From Cavia porcellus (lineage: Eukaryota > Chordata > Mammalia > Rodentia > Caviidae): 64,000 nucleotides of DNA. The position numbers were made by a program, and so were the translations under genes. The notes under the pieces are model-generated. The model saw nothing but the letters and a program-made list of their open reading frames with translations. It did no database searches and was not told where the DNA came from. The stretch's first letter is position 1; the number at the start of each line of letters is the position of its first letter. Below, piece by piece: positions 41,036 through 53,744 of the stretch. The stretch spans positions 21,330,101 to 21,394,100 of the forward strand of contig NW_026947491.1 of NCBI RefSeq assembly GCF_034190915.1, read 5' to 3'.

Positions 41036-42420
41036 ATGGCAGGGAAGCTCTGGGTGCTTGAGGCACTGGTTCGAGGCTGCAGCTGTAACTACAGCAGCTG
41101 TCAGATCATGGGCACCACCTGCCTGACCCTGGCCTAGGCCACAGGTCCCTTCCCCGTAGGCATGTCTGGCTGTGACATGCCAGAGGAAGTTTATGATGTG
41201 TACCTCCTTCATGCTCAAAGACTGCCTTGGTCTGCTCATTAACTGTAGAAGACATACTAAACTTTTTCTCAGATTACAGAATCTGCAACAGTGAGTGTGG
41301 GATCCATTTTCTCTTGAATAGAGATGGGAAGTGCAGAGGCGATGCCTTGGTTGAGATGGAGTCAGAGCAAGAAGTGCAGAAGGCCCTGGAGAAGCATCAC
41401 ATATACATGGGCCCATTCTATGTGGAAGTGTATGAGATAAACAATGAAGATGCAGGTGCCTTAATCAAGAACCTGCAGGGCAAGTTCTCCCTTCCAGTCA
41501 GCAATGGTGTGGTTCGACTGAGGGGACTTCCATACAACTGCAATGAGAAGGACATCTTTGCAGTACAGAATATAGTAGACATCACTTTTGTGATGGACTA
41601 CAGGGAAAGAAGAAAAATGGGGGAAGCCGATGAAGAGCTTGAAGAGCCAGAATGGCCAGCCAGGCCCTGCTAAAACACAGGGAGAAAATTGGGAACCAAT
41701 ATATAGAGATATTTCCAAGCACAAGGAATGAAGTCTGAACACACATTGGCTCTCATAAGGCAAAGAAAATGGCATCTTCTCCTCCTGCCAAGTACATGTC
41801 AGAGCCAGATGTGGTCTTTGAAGAACACAAAATAAATGAGGATATTCAACCCATAAATGGCCTTTGAAAGTGACAAGGAGATAAAACTGTCAATGGAGGG
41901 GCCAGAGAAGCTTCCAGAAGCTGCCAATTTAGGAGCCACACCCTCCCCACACATGGTACACATGAGAGAATTGCCTTTCCATGCCAACACCCAGGATGTC
42001 ATAAACTTCTTTGTGCCACTGAAGCTGGTGCAGATCACCATGGAGTACAGCTTCAGTGGGAAGACCACAGACAAGGCCAATGTGCACTTTGACAGCCACA
42101 AGGACACAGTGGTGGTGATGCTCAAGGACTGGTCCCTTGTGCATTATAGGAACTTTGAAGTGTTCCTGAACTCTTGTGCAGAAGCAAATAAGACTTCAGG
42201 GGTTTCAGATAATAAGGGTGAAGACAAAAACATTTTGTTTGCACATGTTTCTTGGATGTGTGATAGCAAGTTCCAGTTTATTGGCAATAGCTACTACAGA
42301 AAAAGTTTTGAGGATTTTGGTTAATCACATCCAAGATAAGTGTGCAGTGGACTGATTAAAAAGAGAAAGATGTAGTTTGGGATTCTAAAATAAACTAAAA
42401 ATTATAATTTTTTCTTAAGC
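41036..42420 (+). pseudogene. GRSF1: GRSF1 processed pseudogene (G-rich RNA sequence binding factor 1)
   Basis: The start-codon region at 41,036 reads MAGKLWVLEALVRGC, like the mitochondrial targeting N-terminus of GRSF1. A deletion leads directly to EEVYDVYLLH (41,182). RRM1: ILNFFSDYRICNSECGIHFL then RGDALVEMESEQ. RRM2: GVVRLRGLPYNCNEKDI with a short deletion of the DFFAGLN region, then NIVDITFVMDYRERRK. After 41,700 the frame changes and the acidic linker (AFESDKEIKL) leads to RRM3: HMVHMRELPFHANTQDVINF, MEYSFSGK and VFLNSC near 42,175. The normal stop is altered and 3' UTR-like sequence follows to about 42,420 or beyond. There are no introns. GRSF1 binds G-rich RNA in mitochondrial RNA granules; this copy has frameshifts, deletions and an altered RNP and is a retrocopy. 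Confidence 0.9.
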
Positions 42421-42579
42421 TACTCAAGATCTGGTTTTAAAAATGACTCACATAACTGCATTCATAATTATTTTCACTGTTATCTTTGTTATCAAATTAT
42501 CTCAGTAAACTAATGCCTGTAGTGTGTGATGCTCTCTCTGACATATCCAACCACCGAACTGTCTATGTCACAGGAGGCC

Positions 42580-42587
42580 ATGCAAGT
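42580..42587 (+). promoter_or_regulatory. Octamer variant upstream of IGHV
   Basis: ATGCAAGT, one base off the octamer, 122 bp upstream of the leader ATG at 42,709, the same spacing as at 3,797. Confidence 0.65.
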
Positions 42588-42708
42588 AGGGGTTCCCTGT
42601 GCTGATGAAAACCAGCCTAGCCCTCACCTTGCAGCCCTGCAGAGAAGCCCAGCCCTGGTACCTAGCTGTTCCCACTTGGTGATCAGCACTGAGCACAGAG
42701 AGCTCAAC

Positions 42709-43202
42709 ATGGAGTTCACAGTGACCTGGGTTTTCCTTCTTACTATTTTGAAAGCTAATTCATAAAAATCAAGAAATACTGAGTGTGTGAGTGGACATGA
42801 ATGGGATAAACAGTGAACTTCTGTGACAGTTTCCTCAGCAGAATGTCTCAATTTCCAGGTGTCCAGGCAGAGGTGCAGCTGGTGGAGTCCAAGGGAGTCT
42901 TGGTACATTCTGGGGTGTCCCTAAGACTCCTGTGTGGCCTTGGGATTCACCTTTAGTGACTACTAGATGCAATGGATTCGTGAAGCTCCAGGGAAAGGAC
43001 TGGAGTGGCTTCTAAACAGTAACTGTGATGGTGTTAGCTCATATGACACAGACACCATGAAGGGCCAATTTACCATCTCTAGAGACAACATCAAGAACAC
43101 ACTGCATCTTCAGATGAGCAACCTAAAAACCAAGGACACAGCCATGTATTACTGTGTGAGAGGCACAATGAAGGGACATCAGTGCGAGCCCAAACAAATA
43201 CC
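42709..43202 (+). pseudogene. IGHV pseudogene, clan III, nearly complete
   Basis: Leader MEFTVTWVFLLTILK at 42,709, but the donor GT is CT (42,755-42,756). The V exon starts after CAG at 42,859 and opens EVQLVESKG. FR1 has a small indel around LRLLCG and the CDR1/FR2 Trp is TAG (GACTACTAGATG, 42,957-42,968). From [19 protein letters not shown] the frame is open to [20 protein letters not shown] and [11 protein letters not shown]: heptamer CACAATG 43,164-43,170, a 23-bp spacer and nonamer ACAAATACC 43,194-43,202. It could still be cut by RAG but cannot make a leader-spliced, full V. Confidence 0.9.
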
Positions 43203-43204
43203 TC

Positions 43205-44690
43205 CATGAAGGGCACTTGGAGCCCCAGGATGCATGCAAGACACATAGCTCAGAGTCTTCCCCAGAGCACATCTAAAGTACTGTTCAAAGAAAGAAAATA
43301 ATAAAGGCTGAGTAAAGAAGAACAAGGTGATGGCTCCTGTGCAGTAGGGACACAGTCCAAAGGAACAAAGGCAAGTGGTGAAGTGGAGGGGAAAAAGAAA
43401 TAAGTAAAATTTTGTTGTATAGAGAAAGCCAATAGCCTCAATTACTATAAACATTATGTCATAACACAAGTTAAGTAAGATTAACATCTACAGGAATGAA
43501 AAATGGAATGGGAAAATTAGAGGAGGGGGTGACGGTACAGAATGGGATTTAAAAGAAGGAGCTGAGATGTAGTGTGTGCATCTAACCACTCCCCAGGATG
43601 ACTGTCGAGTGAGTGCAGGTGCTGCAAACAAAAACCAGTAAAATTAAATCAAATATAAAGTGAGGTGAAATGTGGATCCCTGTCAGGATCTTGGGAAGCT
43701 CCATGTAATATTTGTCCCTGATCCTTCAAATTCATATGTCCATTCTCACCTCGAAATCTTAGTCTAGTTGTTGTTGCTGTTTGGATAGAATTTATTCTCA
43801 GCTGTGAAGAAATCAAATTATAGTGGGTCAAAATGACTCTTCTGTGTTCATCTGTCCCAGGACCCAGTGAAGCTCAGGGAACCTGGTAACAGCCTGGATG
43901 GAAGCTGGATCCACAGTGAGGGGTGGTTACATGAGCTCAGCCACAATCCTCACCTCTGTAAGGGGCAGGACCCAGAGACCCTGCTCCTTGCATCTCGGGG
44001 GTGTACAGTCCCCTCAGAGGAAGCTGAGGAGCACTGAGGTTGTCATGTTGCCCAAGAGCCAGCACTTCAATATCCCAGCATGAGAGCAGCTGCGTGGAGA
44101 CCCAGGGGGAATTACTCCTCATCCCCTTGTGACCTCCTTCCCTTTATGGAAGTGGAGTAACAATGGGCCCTGAATGTCTTTCACTACATCATTTTCTTGC
44201 ATGTTAGGCCAATAATATTTTATATGCATAAATCTGATAATCCTTGAAAATGTATTGAAATAATTTGTATATCAACAATGTCATCACTTAAAAGTTTAAA
44301 AGGTCATTATTTGTGAATAAATGCTATGAAAACTGCACGCATCCATACAAGGTCCTTTTAAATCATATTTCTAAATTTCAAATGTACACAACACATTTTT
44401 TGCTGTCCCTTTCCATTCTTTTGCAGTCCACCTCCTGATCCCCCAAATTGAGAACAAGGCTATTTCTGCCCTTATGGATTTGCCATTTCTGGAAAATTTG
44501 ATTAAGGTTCATAAAATAGGGAAGGTTTTATCTAACCTCAGTGCTTATCAAAATGATTTCAGGTGTTTGCATTTTATGCTACTTTCAGTGGTTAGGATAC
44601 AAATTACAGGGAATACACCTACCACTATCATTGTGGAAATATTAAAGTCCTTGAAAATGGTGGGGAAAGTGAGAGATTTCCTAGCTCATT
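43205..44690. other. Intergenic, no gene seen
   Basis: Several 60-100 codon frames on both strands lack domains. 43,280-43,330 is A/G-rich. No repeat family named with confidence. Confidence 0.3.
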
Positions 44691-44699
44691 TAAAAGTTT

Positions 44700-45060
44700 A
44701 GTGTCTTTCAAAATTAGCACAAGGAATTCTTCATATGACTTTACAGTTGGATAATTATCCAAGTATATTGAAACTGCATATTTATACAAAATTTTGCAAG
44801 CTAGGATTCCTATAAAAAAAATCTTCATGGTAACCAAAACTTAGAAACTATCCAAAAAGTCTATCAATTCAGAGAGGGCAATCAAAAATTTATGTTCACA
44901 TATGATATATTCTTCAGCCACAAAGAAAATTAAATGAATTTCTTTGTGACTGCATGATTGTGCTTTCAAAACAACACATAGATGCAAAAATGCCCTCCTT
45001 TCTGACTCTAGAGATGGGTAATATCCACAATTTTGGGTCATTTCACCCAGAAAATAGAAT
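44700..45060 (+). mobile_element. Old LINE-1 ORF2 3' end relic
   Basis: CATGGTAACCAAAACTTAGA, AACTATCCAAAAAGTCTATC, TATTCTTCAGCCACAAAGAA and TGTGACTGCATGA follow the order of the LINE-1 ORF2 3' section (compare 51,806-51,960). Confidence 0.6.
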
Positions 45061-45855
45061 GAAAACTTCCAAGGACCATGGGAATATGAATTACATGAGG
45101 AAAAATTAGAAATACCATAAAATTTCTTATAGTGGTGAACATACTGAGAAAGTACTCTAGGACAGTCACAAATAATTTAATATGGAAAATCACATTCAAA
45201 TGTGAACTTAAAATTTGATCTCACTGTATGTGGGTTAAATTGCTGCCAAGTGTGGTTTAAAGACATAACCTAAAATCTCTAACACAACACATCTGAAGCA
45301 AGCAAACAGACCAGAAACCAAAACTACAGTTCAAACTTAATGCAAAGTTTTAGTGACACAGTAATGCAGAAATTATGCATAGATGTGTAAGAATAATACA
45401 ACAGGGAAGAAGTGTTCTGCACAAATGGTACAGTAGAGCTCATCTCTAATGGCACAGTGATGGAAACCAGAACAGCATGAGGAGGAAATCAACTCAAAGG
45501 AAAGGAAACTTAGTAACTTGCTGATTTCCTAGAGTGGCCAAGCTATAAATGACACAGGTATACTATAGCAAATGCTAAGGTCACATACAGTAAACTTGTG
45601 GTAAGGAGAGCAGTGTAGACAGAGAAAAATGATCCAAAGTGGATTTAGAATCTTCCACTCCCACCACAAGATAAGAGTGGGAACTCGAGAGCTTGAGAGC
45701 ATCACATATGGAAGATGTGACCTCAAATTTCATTTCTCGGTGTTTCCTCAAGTGTTAGTCACAGATATTTTGGAGCCACCAACCTCAGTCAGCACTCACA
45801 AGGCTCCCTTGTGTTCAATAACAGTGTGTGTAGAGGGTGCAGACTGCCTTAAGTT
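45061..45855. other. Intergenic, no gene seen
   Basis: No supported gene or named repeat. The left edge of copy B lies near 45,860. Confidence 0.3.
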
Positions 45856-46021
45856 TGATGAGCCCTCATGCACACCTCCCTGTAGGCATTCACAGGACCA
45901 GCAGGGAATGTGGAGGACACAAGAAGCACAAGAGATCTACAGGAGAGCAGCTGAGAAGAAATGAGTTTTCTTTTCACTGCATTGTCCTCTCTGTGAGGAC
46001 ACTGGAGCCTGGAGGATCTAT

Positions 46022-46073
46022 CCTCTCTAAGCCTACACTGCTGTGTGTTCACAGCAGTGTAGGCTTAGAGAGG
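46022..46073. repeat. Perfect 24-bp inverted repeat with 4-nt loop
   Basis: Left arm 46,022-46,045, loop TGTT 46,046-46,049, right arm 46,050-46,073; the arms are exact reverse complements (arm starts CCTCTCTAAGCCTACACTGC). It is absent from copy A at the matching place (about 17,850-17,900). Confidence 0.95.
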
Positions 46074-46576
46074 AACCCCATTGGTTTTTAGCATCTAGCT
46101 GATGACAAGATGCACTTTGTGATTTTTAGTGAATTCTCATTTACACCAGGGTAACTACACAGTATAAGTCAGTGTTTGGTCTAGAAATACTTGATGATTA
46201 CTCACCCCCTGTTAAGTGCACATTTCTCATCCACCATCAGGTGCATCTTCACTTTATCCAGCCCTCTTCTGCAAGCCCTTTGATTCTAATGTTTATGAAA
46301 CATTATCTATGTGGATGTGTTTGTCCACACATTGCTATAGGTCCTTTACCTTCCCCGAGCAACTGACAGAGGACACAGAGCACTGCTACTCAAGAAGCTC
46401 ACTTGCTCACTCAGGGCATCTTCCCTGTCATCCCCAAACTCTCTGCTTCCTGCCTCCCTCCCCGAGTCATCCTCCTCCTCAACCTGCTCTTCACCAGGGA
46501 GATAGTGGGGGCTGGTCCATCTGCTCCTCTCTACACTGCCCTGCGTCATGATCAACACTGGGTAGAAATCATGCAG

Positions 46577-47000
46577 ACATTGGCAGATTCTGGAGTTCTA
46601 AACAAGCAGGCAGGCACCATCGTTTCCAGAGGCCCAGTGGCCTAGTGTAAGTACCCTGCACACTTTCCCCCGAGTGCAGCTAGTTTGGGACACTCACTCA
46701 GCCTGTGCCAGGGAACTTTGTGGCTTTCAGGTGCATTAGACATAGTGGCGGGTCCTCAAAAGGCCTGCATTAGCCTCCCCACTCCTGGCTGTGCTTGGGG
46801 GACTCTGGAATTGTAAGCAAGCAAGTGGACGCCATTGGTTCAAGAGACTGGGCTTGAGCTGCCTGCTCTACCCCCAGTGACTCTATCTCAGTTGGGTGAA
46901 CTAGGTGGTAGACTCCCAGGAGCTGAGGACATAGAAGAGGTTTTCCAACAGACTCTCGGGAAGCTGTAGAATAACACTTGAAACACAGAAATATAGGAAA
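46577..47000 (+). promoter_or_regulatory. LINE-1 5' UTR with two monomer-like units
   Basis: Two related units about 205 bp apart: GATTCTGGAGTTCTAAACAA..GGCACCATCG (46,587) and GACTCTGGAATTGTAAGCAA..GGACGCCATTGG (46,791), each followed by matching blocks ending GGGACACTCACTCAG or its variant. LINE-1 promoters in rodents are often tandem monomers; this suggests the same here. Confidence 0.6.
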
Positions 47001-48130
47001 ATGACAAAACAAAAGACAAAATTACAATCTCAAACCTCTAGCCCATCCAAAGAAACATTAGGAGCTATGTACATAGAAGAAAATATATGCCATATACCTG
47101 AAATATCAGACATAATAGCAACTGAAATTCATAATGAACTCTGGGAAGCTTTAAAGGAATTCAAACTAGAAGTAATATCCCAGGTGAAAGAAGAAATAAT
47201 AAAAGAAATAAAGGAGATGCTGAATATATCTAAAGAAGACACAGTTAAAAAATTGGAGGAATTAAATAAAAAGATAGACTCCCTGGATGAGCAATATAAG
47301 AAACAAGCAGAATACATAAAGCAGATGCACAGAGATATACAGGATTTCAAAAATTCCATTGCAAGCTGTAAAAACCACCTCAATGAAAATGAAGATAGAA
47401 TTTCAGACTTTGAAGATAAGATTGCAGCTAGTGAACAGGAAAGGAAAGACCTTTTGAAAATAACAAGGGATCAGGAAATAACAATTCAACAACTGAAAGA
47501 TGATGCAAAGAAAAATAACATAAGGTTGATAGGGATTAATGAAAAAGAAGGGGAGAACATAAAGGATGTCAAGAGGCTATTTAGAGAAGTAATAGCGGGG
47601 CTGGGGATTTAGCTCAGTGGCATAAGCACCTGACTTGGAAGCATGGAGTCATGAGTTCGATCCCTGGTATGGATAAAAAAAAGAAAAAGAAAAAGAGAAG
47701 TAATAGCTGAAAATTTACCAAACATGAGATTGGAAATTGGTATCAGGATCAGTGAAGCATACAGAACTCCAAATAGCCATAACCAAAATTAAACTACACC
47801 CAGACATATAATAATCACTATTCCAGAAATCCAACAAAAGAATACAATATTAAAAGCTGTTAGAGAGAAAAGACAGATCACCTATAAAGGAAAACCTATC
47901 AGAATCACAGGAGACTTCTCAGCACAAACAATAAAGTCAAAGGCATGGAGTGAAGTATTTCAGACCCTAAAGGAAAATGATTTCCAACCTAGACTGATGT
48001 ACCCTGAAAAACTGTCCTTCAAAATTGGTGGAGAAATAAGATAATTCCATGACAAAGAACAAGCTGAAGAACTTCATGATCATCAAGCCAACCCTGCAAA
48101 GAATATTGAAAGACAGTTTAGATACACCTA
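47001..48130 (+). pseudogene. LINE-1 ORF1, interrupted by a SINE
   Basis: Starts MTKQKTKLQSQ. A long coiled coil (about residues 30-165: ISQVKEEIIKEIKEML, KKLEELNKKIDSLDEQ) is followed by the RRM start NNIRLIGINEKEGE. An ID SINE enters at 47,597. After it, the reading resumes (NLPNMRLEIGIRISEAYRTP) and shows two in-frame stops (near 47,793 and 48,041) through the C-terminal domain (PRLMYPEKLSFK). ORF1p is the trimeric RNA chaperone of LINE-1. It is non-functional here. Confidence 0.88.
47597..47693 (+). mobile_element. ID-like SINE in LINE-1 ORF1
   Basis: GGGGCTGGGGATTTAGCTCA start, GCATAAGCACCTGACTTGG, GTTCGATCCCTGGTA B-box and an A-rich tail. Perfect 14-bp duplication AGAGAAGTAATAGC at 47,583-47,596 and 47,694-47,707. 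Confidence 0.95.
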
Positions 48131-48154
48131 GGAAAAAACCACTAAACAAAGCAG

Positions 48155-51100
48155 ATGATTAGACAGAACAGAAAAATAAAGATGCAACAGTGGAAAGATA
48201 ACATGTCAACAATAAACCAATATATAACAGTTATAACAATTAATGTAAATGGTCTCAATGCAGCAATTAAAAGAAACAGACTGGCAGAATGGATCAAGAA
48301 ACAAAATCCAACCATATGGTGTCTAGAAGAAACTCATCTAACCCAAAAGGATACTCACACACTAAAAGGCAAAGGATGGAAAACAATATTTCATGCAACA
48401 GGAACCCCAAAAAAAGCAGGTGTAACCATTCTGTTTGCAGGCAATGTGAACTTCAAGCCAATAATAATCAGAAGAGATAAAAAAGGTCACTACATACTGG
48501 TTAGAGGAAACTCCAAGAGGAAGAGATAACTATCTTAAACATACATGCACCAAATTCCAGAGCACCCAGTAAAATAAAAAAAAAATACTAACATAAATGA
48601 AAAACCAATTTAGCAGTAACACAATTCTAACAGGAGATCTTAACACACCATTGACACCAATGGACAGATCAACCAGACAGAAAATCAGCAAAGAAATAAA
48701 AGAACTGAATTGCACCCATGAACAAGTGGACTTAATAGCCATATACAGAGTATTCCACACAACAATAACAGAATACAAATTCTTCTCAGCAGTACATGGG
48801 TCATTCTCTAAAACAGACCATATATCAATTCACAAAACATATTTAAATAAATGCAAAAAGGTTGAAATTATCTTTTGCATGCTCTCGGACCATAGCGCTA
48901 TGAAATTAGAAATTAATGATAAAAGATACTGCAAAATTCCGACAAACACATGGAAACTGAATAACACACTCTGAGTAATCAGTGGGTCACAGGGGAAAAT
49001 AAAGAAGAAATTAAGCAATACCTACAAGCAAATGAAAACACAAATACAACTTACGGGAATCTGTGGGATGCAATGAACGCTGTCCTCAGAGGAAAATTTA
49101 TTTCACTGAGATCCCACATCAGGAAAACAGAACAAATACAAATAAATAACCTGGTGCTACACCTCAAACGTCGAGAAAAAGAAGAGCATGTCAAGCCCAA
49201 AGCCAAAAGAAGAGAAGAAATTATAAAAATCAGAGCAGAAATCAATGCAATAGAGACTAAGAAAACAATCCAAAGAATCAATGAATCAAAGAGTTGACTC
49301 TTTGAAAGTATAAATAAAATCCACAAGCTCCTAGCCAATCTTATTTTAAAAAGGGAAGAAAAAGTTCAAATTCATGCAATAAGGAATGAAAGAGGCAAAA
49401 TCACTACAGACCCTAAAGAAATATAGAAGATCATGAATACCTATTTCAAAAACCTCTACTCTCAAAGGTTTGATAACATAGAGGAAATAGACACATTCCT
49501 AGAAGCATATGAAGTACCACAGCTAGGTCATGAAGATATAAAATGGCTGAATAACCCAATTTCTATTAATGAAATTGAAAACATAATTAAGTACTTACCT
49601 ACAAAGAAGAGCCCAGGCCCAGATGGCTTCACTGCAGAATTCCAAAAGAAATACAAAGAAGACCTAATGCCGACATTCCTCAAACTATTCAATGAAATTG
49701 AAACAGAAGCAATCCTTCCTAAATCGTTCCTAGAAGCAAATATTACTCTAATACAAAAACCTGAGACGGACCCACTGAAAAAGAGCTGACCAATCTCCCT
49801 AATGAACACAGATGCAAAAATCCTCAATAAAATATTGGCAAATAGGGTGCAGCAAGTCATCAAGAAGATCATACATCATGACCAAATGGGATTCATCCCA
49901 GGCATGTAGGGATGGTTCAACACACATAAATCAATAAATATAATCCATCATATCAATAGAGCCAAAAGTAGGAATCACATGATCATTTCTATAGATGCAG
50001 AAAAAGTTTTGGACAAGTTCCAACATTCATTTATGATAAGAACTTTGCAGAAAATTGGAATAGATGGTCTTTACCTCCATATAATGAAGGCCATCTATGA
50101 CAAACCAACAGCCAGTATCATACTAAATGGCCAAAAATTGACGGCCTTTACTTTAAAATCAGGCACAAGACAAGGATGTCCCTTATCACGACTCCTATGA
50201 AATATAGTACTGGAAATACTAGGCAGAGCAATTAGACAAGAGAGAGAAATAAAATGGGTAAAGATAAGAAAAGAAGAAGCTAAGCTATCAATATTTGCAG
50301 ATGACATGATACTCTATATGGAAGATCCTGAAAACTCCATTGAAAGACTCCTAGATATAATAAATAAATTCAGTAATGGAGCTGGATATAAAATCAATAC
50401 TCAAAAATAAATACATTGCTATACACTAACAACAAAGTCACAGAGAGTGAAATAAGAGAAGCCACACCCTTCACACTAACAAACAAAAAAATGAAATATT
50501 TAGGAATTATTTTCATAAAAGAAGTGAAAGACCTATACAGTTAAAATTATAATACACGGGAGAATGAAATTGAAGATGATCTCAGAAAATGGAAAGACAT
50601 CCCTTGCTCATGGATAGGAAGAATAAATATTGTGAAAATGGCCATTCTTGCAAAACTTTTATACAGATTCAAAGCAATCTCAATAAAAACACCATCAACA
50701 TACATCATAAAACTCAAGAAATCACTCCTAAAATTCATCTGGAGTGAGAAGAGACCTAGAATAGCCAGGACAGTTCTAAGCAGCAAAGGCAAGGCAGGAG
50801 GCATCACAATCCCTGACTTGAAGTTATACTACAAAGCAACTGTAGTAAAATCAACATGGTACTGGAACCAAAACAAAGCCGAAGATCAATGGAATAGATT
50901 AGAAGATACAACCACAACTACAAATACACTCAATCACCTCATTTTTTATAAAGATGCCAAACATGTTCACTGGAAGAACAACAGTCTCTTTAATAAATGG
51001 TGTTGGAAAAACTGGCTCTCCATATGCCGAAAACTAAAACTAGACCCATACCTACCACCATGTACTAAAATAAAATCTAAATGGATCAAAGATCTAAATA

Positions 51101-51770
51101 TTAAAACAGAAACACTAAATCTGTTGGAAGACAAATTGGGTAAAAACCTTGAAGACATAGGAGTAGGTAGAGAATTCACGAACAGGACTCAAACCATGGG
51201 GGAAATACTTCCCAGAGTCAATAATTGGGATCACTTCTTATTAAAAAGTTTCTGCACGTCAAAAGAAATCTCCAGCATAGGGAAAAGAAAACCCACAAAC
51301 TGGGAAAAAATCGTAGTGAACTGCCCCTCAGACAAAGGACTTCTTTCTAAAACATATAAAGAATTAAAAAAAATCAGACACCCAAAATTCAAAGATGCAA
51401 TCCAAAAATGGGCATCTGAGATGAATAAACAATTTTCAGATGAAGAAATACAAATGGCAAACAAATATATGAAAAAATGTTCATCATCATTAGTAATTAG
51501 AGAAATGCAAATTAAAACCACACTGAAATTTCATCTCACTCCTGGAAAGAATGGCCAAGAATGGCCAAGATCAACAAAACCAACAACAACAAATGCTGGA
51601 GAGGCTGTGGGGAAAAAGGGACTCTCTTACAATGTTGGTGGGAGCGTAGACTAGTGCAACCATTGTGGAGGTCAGTGTGGATATTTCTCAGAAAGCTGGG
51701 ACTGGAAGACCCATTTGACCCAGCTATTCCACTTCTAGGCATGTTCCCAGAAGAACTGAAAGCATTATAG
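48155..51770 (+). pseudogene. LINE-1 ORF2 (endonuclease, reverse transcriptase), broken
   Basis: Endonuclease start near 48,230: INVNGLN, RLAEWIKKQNP and CLEETHL (the catalytic Glu is kept; the usual preceding Gln is Glu). RT: TKKSPGPDGFTAEFQKKYK (49,600), [12 protein letters not shown] (49,988), GTRQGCPLS (50,161), then the FADD box in [11 protein letters not shown] (50,287). C-terminal 340-codon frame 50,632-51,654 (WCWKNWLSICRKLKLDPYL), then a frameshift and the cysteine motif CWRGCGEKGTLLQCWW (51,592), ending at 51,768-51,770. Stops occur near 48,527, 48,973, 49,296, 49,787 and 50,200. It cannot encode a whole protein. Confidence 0.9.
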
Positions 51771-53744
51771 CACAATGATATATGTGCACCCATTTTTATA
51801 GCAGCACAATTTGTAATAGCCAGATGTTGGAAACAACCTAAGTGCCCATCAACTGAGGAATGGATAAAAAAGTTGTGGTATTTTATACAATGGAGTACTA
51901 CTCAGCTGTAAATAATAATCACATTGAGATATTTACAAATGAATGGATGCAGCTTGAGACCACATTCATAAGTGAAATAAGTCAAACTCACATGTATAAA
52001 TACCAAATAGTTTCCCTAGTGTAAGAAATGATAAGAATACCTAAAAGTATGTGGTAATCATGATTCCCAATTATCTTAGTTACTTTTTACGCCTCACTGA
52101 GACCAAATACCTGAAGCCCAAAGTTGGGAAAGGAAAGGTTTATTTCTTACAGTTTTTGGAGGTTTCAGTCCACACTTAGTTAGCTTCAAGGCAGGCAGGA
52201 ATGGCTGGGCCTCCATCCATGGTGGCTGCAAACAGCAAGCCAGGACCAGCAAAGAGCAAGACCCACCTTCTTCCTGCCATTACATCACATCCTGGCTCCA
52301 CCCCTAAGTGGATGTAGCACTAACACCATCAATCCAAGCACTATACAGTGAATAACAAATGCACAATTCAAACTCATGAGGCCTGGTGGGCACAGACATA
52401 AACCATGACACCAATCATATTGGTCTGAAGCCATATAATGTTTTCAATCATTAATTGCAATGGTTTTAACCTGGGTTGTTTGATTTTAGTATCGGTGATA
52501 GCACAAATAGCTATTTTGAAGAAAACAACACATCATAAAAGCTAGTGCTGATTTAATATCATTTTGTTTTGAAGTCCATAAAGCTGTTGTACATCTGTTT
52601 CCACTGGTTTAAAAATGTTGTATCTTCCTATAGTATAGAATAAACAAAAAATTTTATAGTCAAAGAGATAATATAGAAACCATTGTTCATTTTCTGTTAG
52701 ATGCTTGTAAATACCCTGTAATTCTTTCATTCTCGTGAATGGCTTCACACTGTCTTGATATGCTTGATGCTATAGTATACGAAGTTATACTCAAATAATT
52801 CAAGGAAAGAGGCACTATGGTGACTATCACTATGTTAGATTATCTGGTGGTGAAACACAATGATGATTAAATTGTTTGGTACTGACATGTGTTGTTCTAT
52901 TACAATGTCCTCTTTTATCTCAATATCCCACCTTTTTAAAGTCAATCTATTTTTTCTTGGTTTTTGTTAATTAAGGGGAAACTAAATTAAAAATAGCCGG
53001 ATATATTATAGTACCTTTTTTGTTTTCCTATTAACTATATTCTATTCTATTTTGTTTGATAGTATCAATTTTGAGGGTATAGGCAACCACTTTGAAGGTA
53101 GTAAGAGTTACTATGATGCCCATTATTCTTTGACTATTATCTTCTTTTGAAGTCCTGTAAGGTCTCCAGTGTAGTTTTTATTGGTCTTGTTCTGTACTGT
53201 TTTGATCAATTCTATTACACCTGATGATATAGGCAATTATTTTTAAAAATAGCAAGAAGCACAATGGCAATCATTTTTGATCACCTGGTATTCAATTTTT
53301 GCATCATTTACTATGCCCATCCTTCTGTTCTGACTCTGTTTTGTTTAGTCATGTGTGGTTTTATTCTCTTCAAAAAAAGTAACAAGAACTGTTGGAGTAA
53401 TAAAGCCCAAAAAGTGCAATTGCTATTGTGAAAAAGAGAAGAAAGGAAGGTAGTCTAAAAGATATAACTGCAAATATGTTTGAGTGTGTAGGACAGAAAA
53501 CCATATTACTGAGCTTTTGTTGGATTATTGAACGGAACGGTCTGCAGTCTCACTGTATGAAATTCCACCTAATATGCTTTAATTTTATAACTTAGACAAC
53601 TGTTTCTAAGATGACAATATGTAACCTACTACTAGTGATTTCTTACTGTATATTTTTTCTTGAAATTCTGTATTACTTGTACCCTTTTACTGCTTTGTTT
53701 TTTCATTTACTTTATTTTTTCTCTTTAAATAATAAAAAAATCAT
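51771..53744 (+). mobile_element. LINE-1 3' UTR with degenerate internal repeats
   Basis: After the ORF2 stop the copy runs through AGCAGCACAATTTGTAATAG to an LTR insertion (52,075-52,412), then about 1.3 kb of T-rich sequence in which a unit of roughly 130-170 bp recurs: (GATAGCACAAATAGCTATTTTGAAG at 52,496, cut here to 20: ATAGCACAAATAGCTATTTT), GGGTATAGGCAACCACTTTG (53,074) and GATATAGGCAATTATTTTTA (53,226). The A-rich terminus is 53,727-53,744. Confidence 0.75.
52075..52412 (-). mobile_element. MaLR-type LTR inserted in the LINE-1 3' UTR
   Basis: 338 bp flanked by AATTAT (52,069-52,074) and AATCAT (52,413-52,418). The second LINE-1 3' end has the empty site (GATTCCCCATTATATTGC, 54,416). 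+ strand blocks: GACCAAATACCTGAAGCCC, AAAGGTTTATTTCTTACAG and GGAGGTTTCAGTCCACAC. Family by resemblance only. Confidence 0.7.

Noticed and set aside
43860..44110. Sequence resembling an IGHV FR1 (GTGAAGCTCAGGGAACCTGG)
   Set aside because: Only about 20 bases resemble a V; no acceptor, FR2/FR3 or RSS follows.
44474..44701. 75-codon + frame that looks protein-like
   Set aside because: No domain and it sits next to LINE-1 relic sequence; not supported as a gene.
45830..45890. IGHV relic and RSS at the left edge of copy B, matching the relic at 17,425-17,712
   Set aside because: No FR2/FR3 or heptamer-23-nonamer could be read; only 3' flank appears to be shared.
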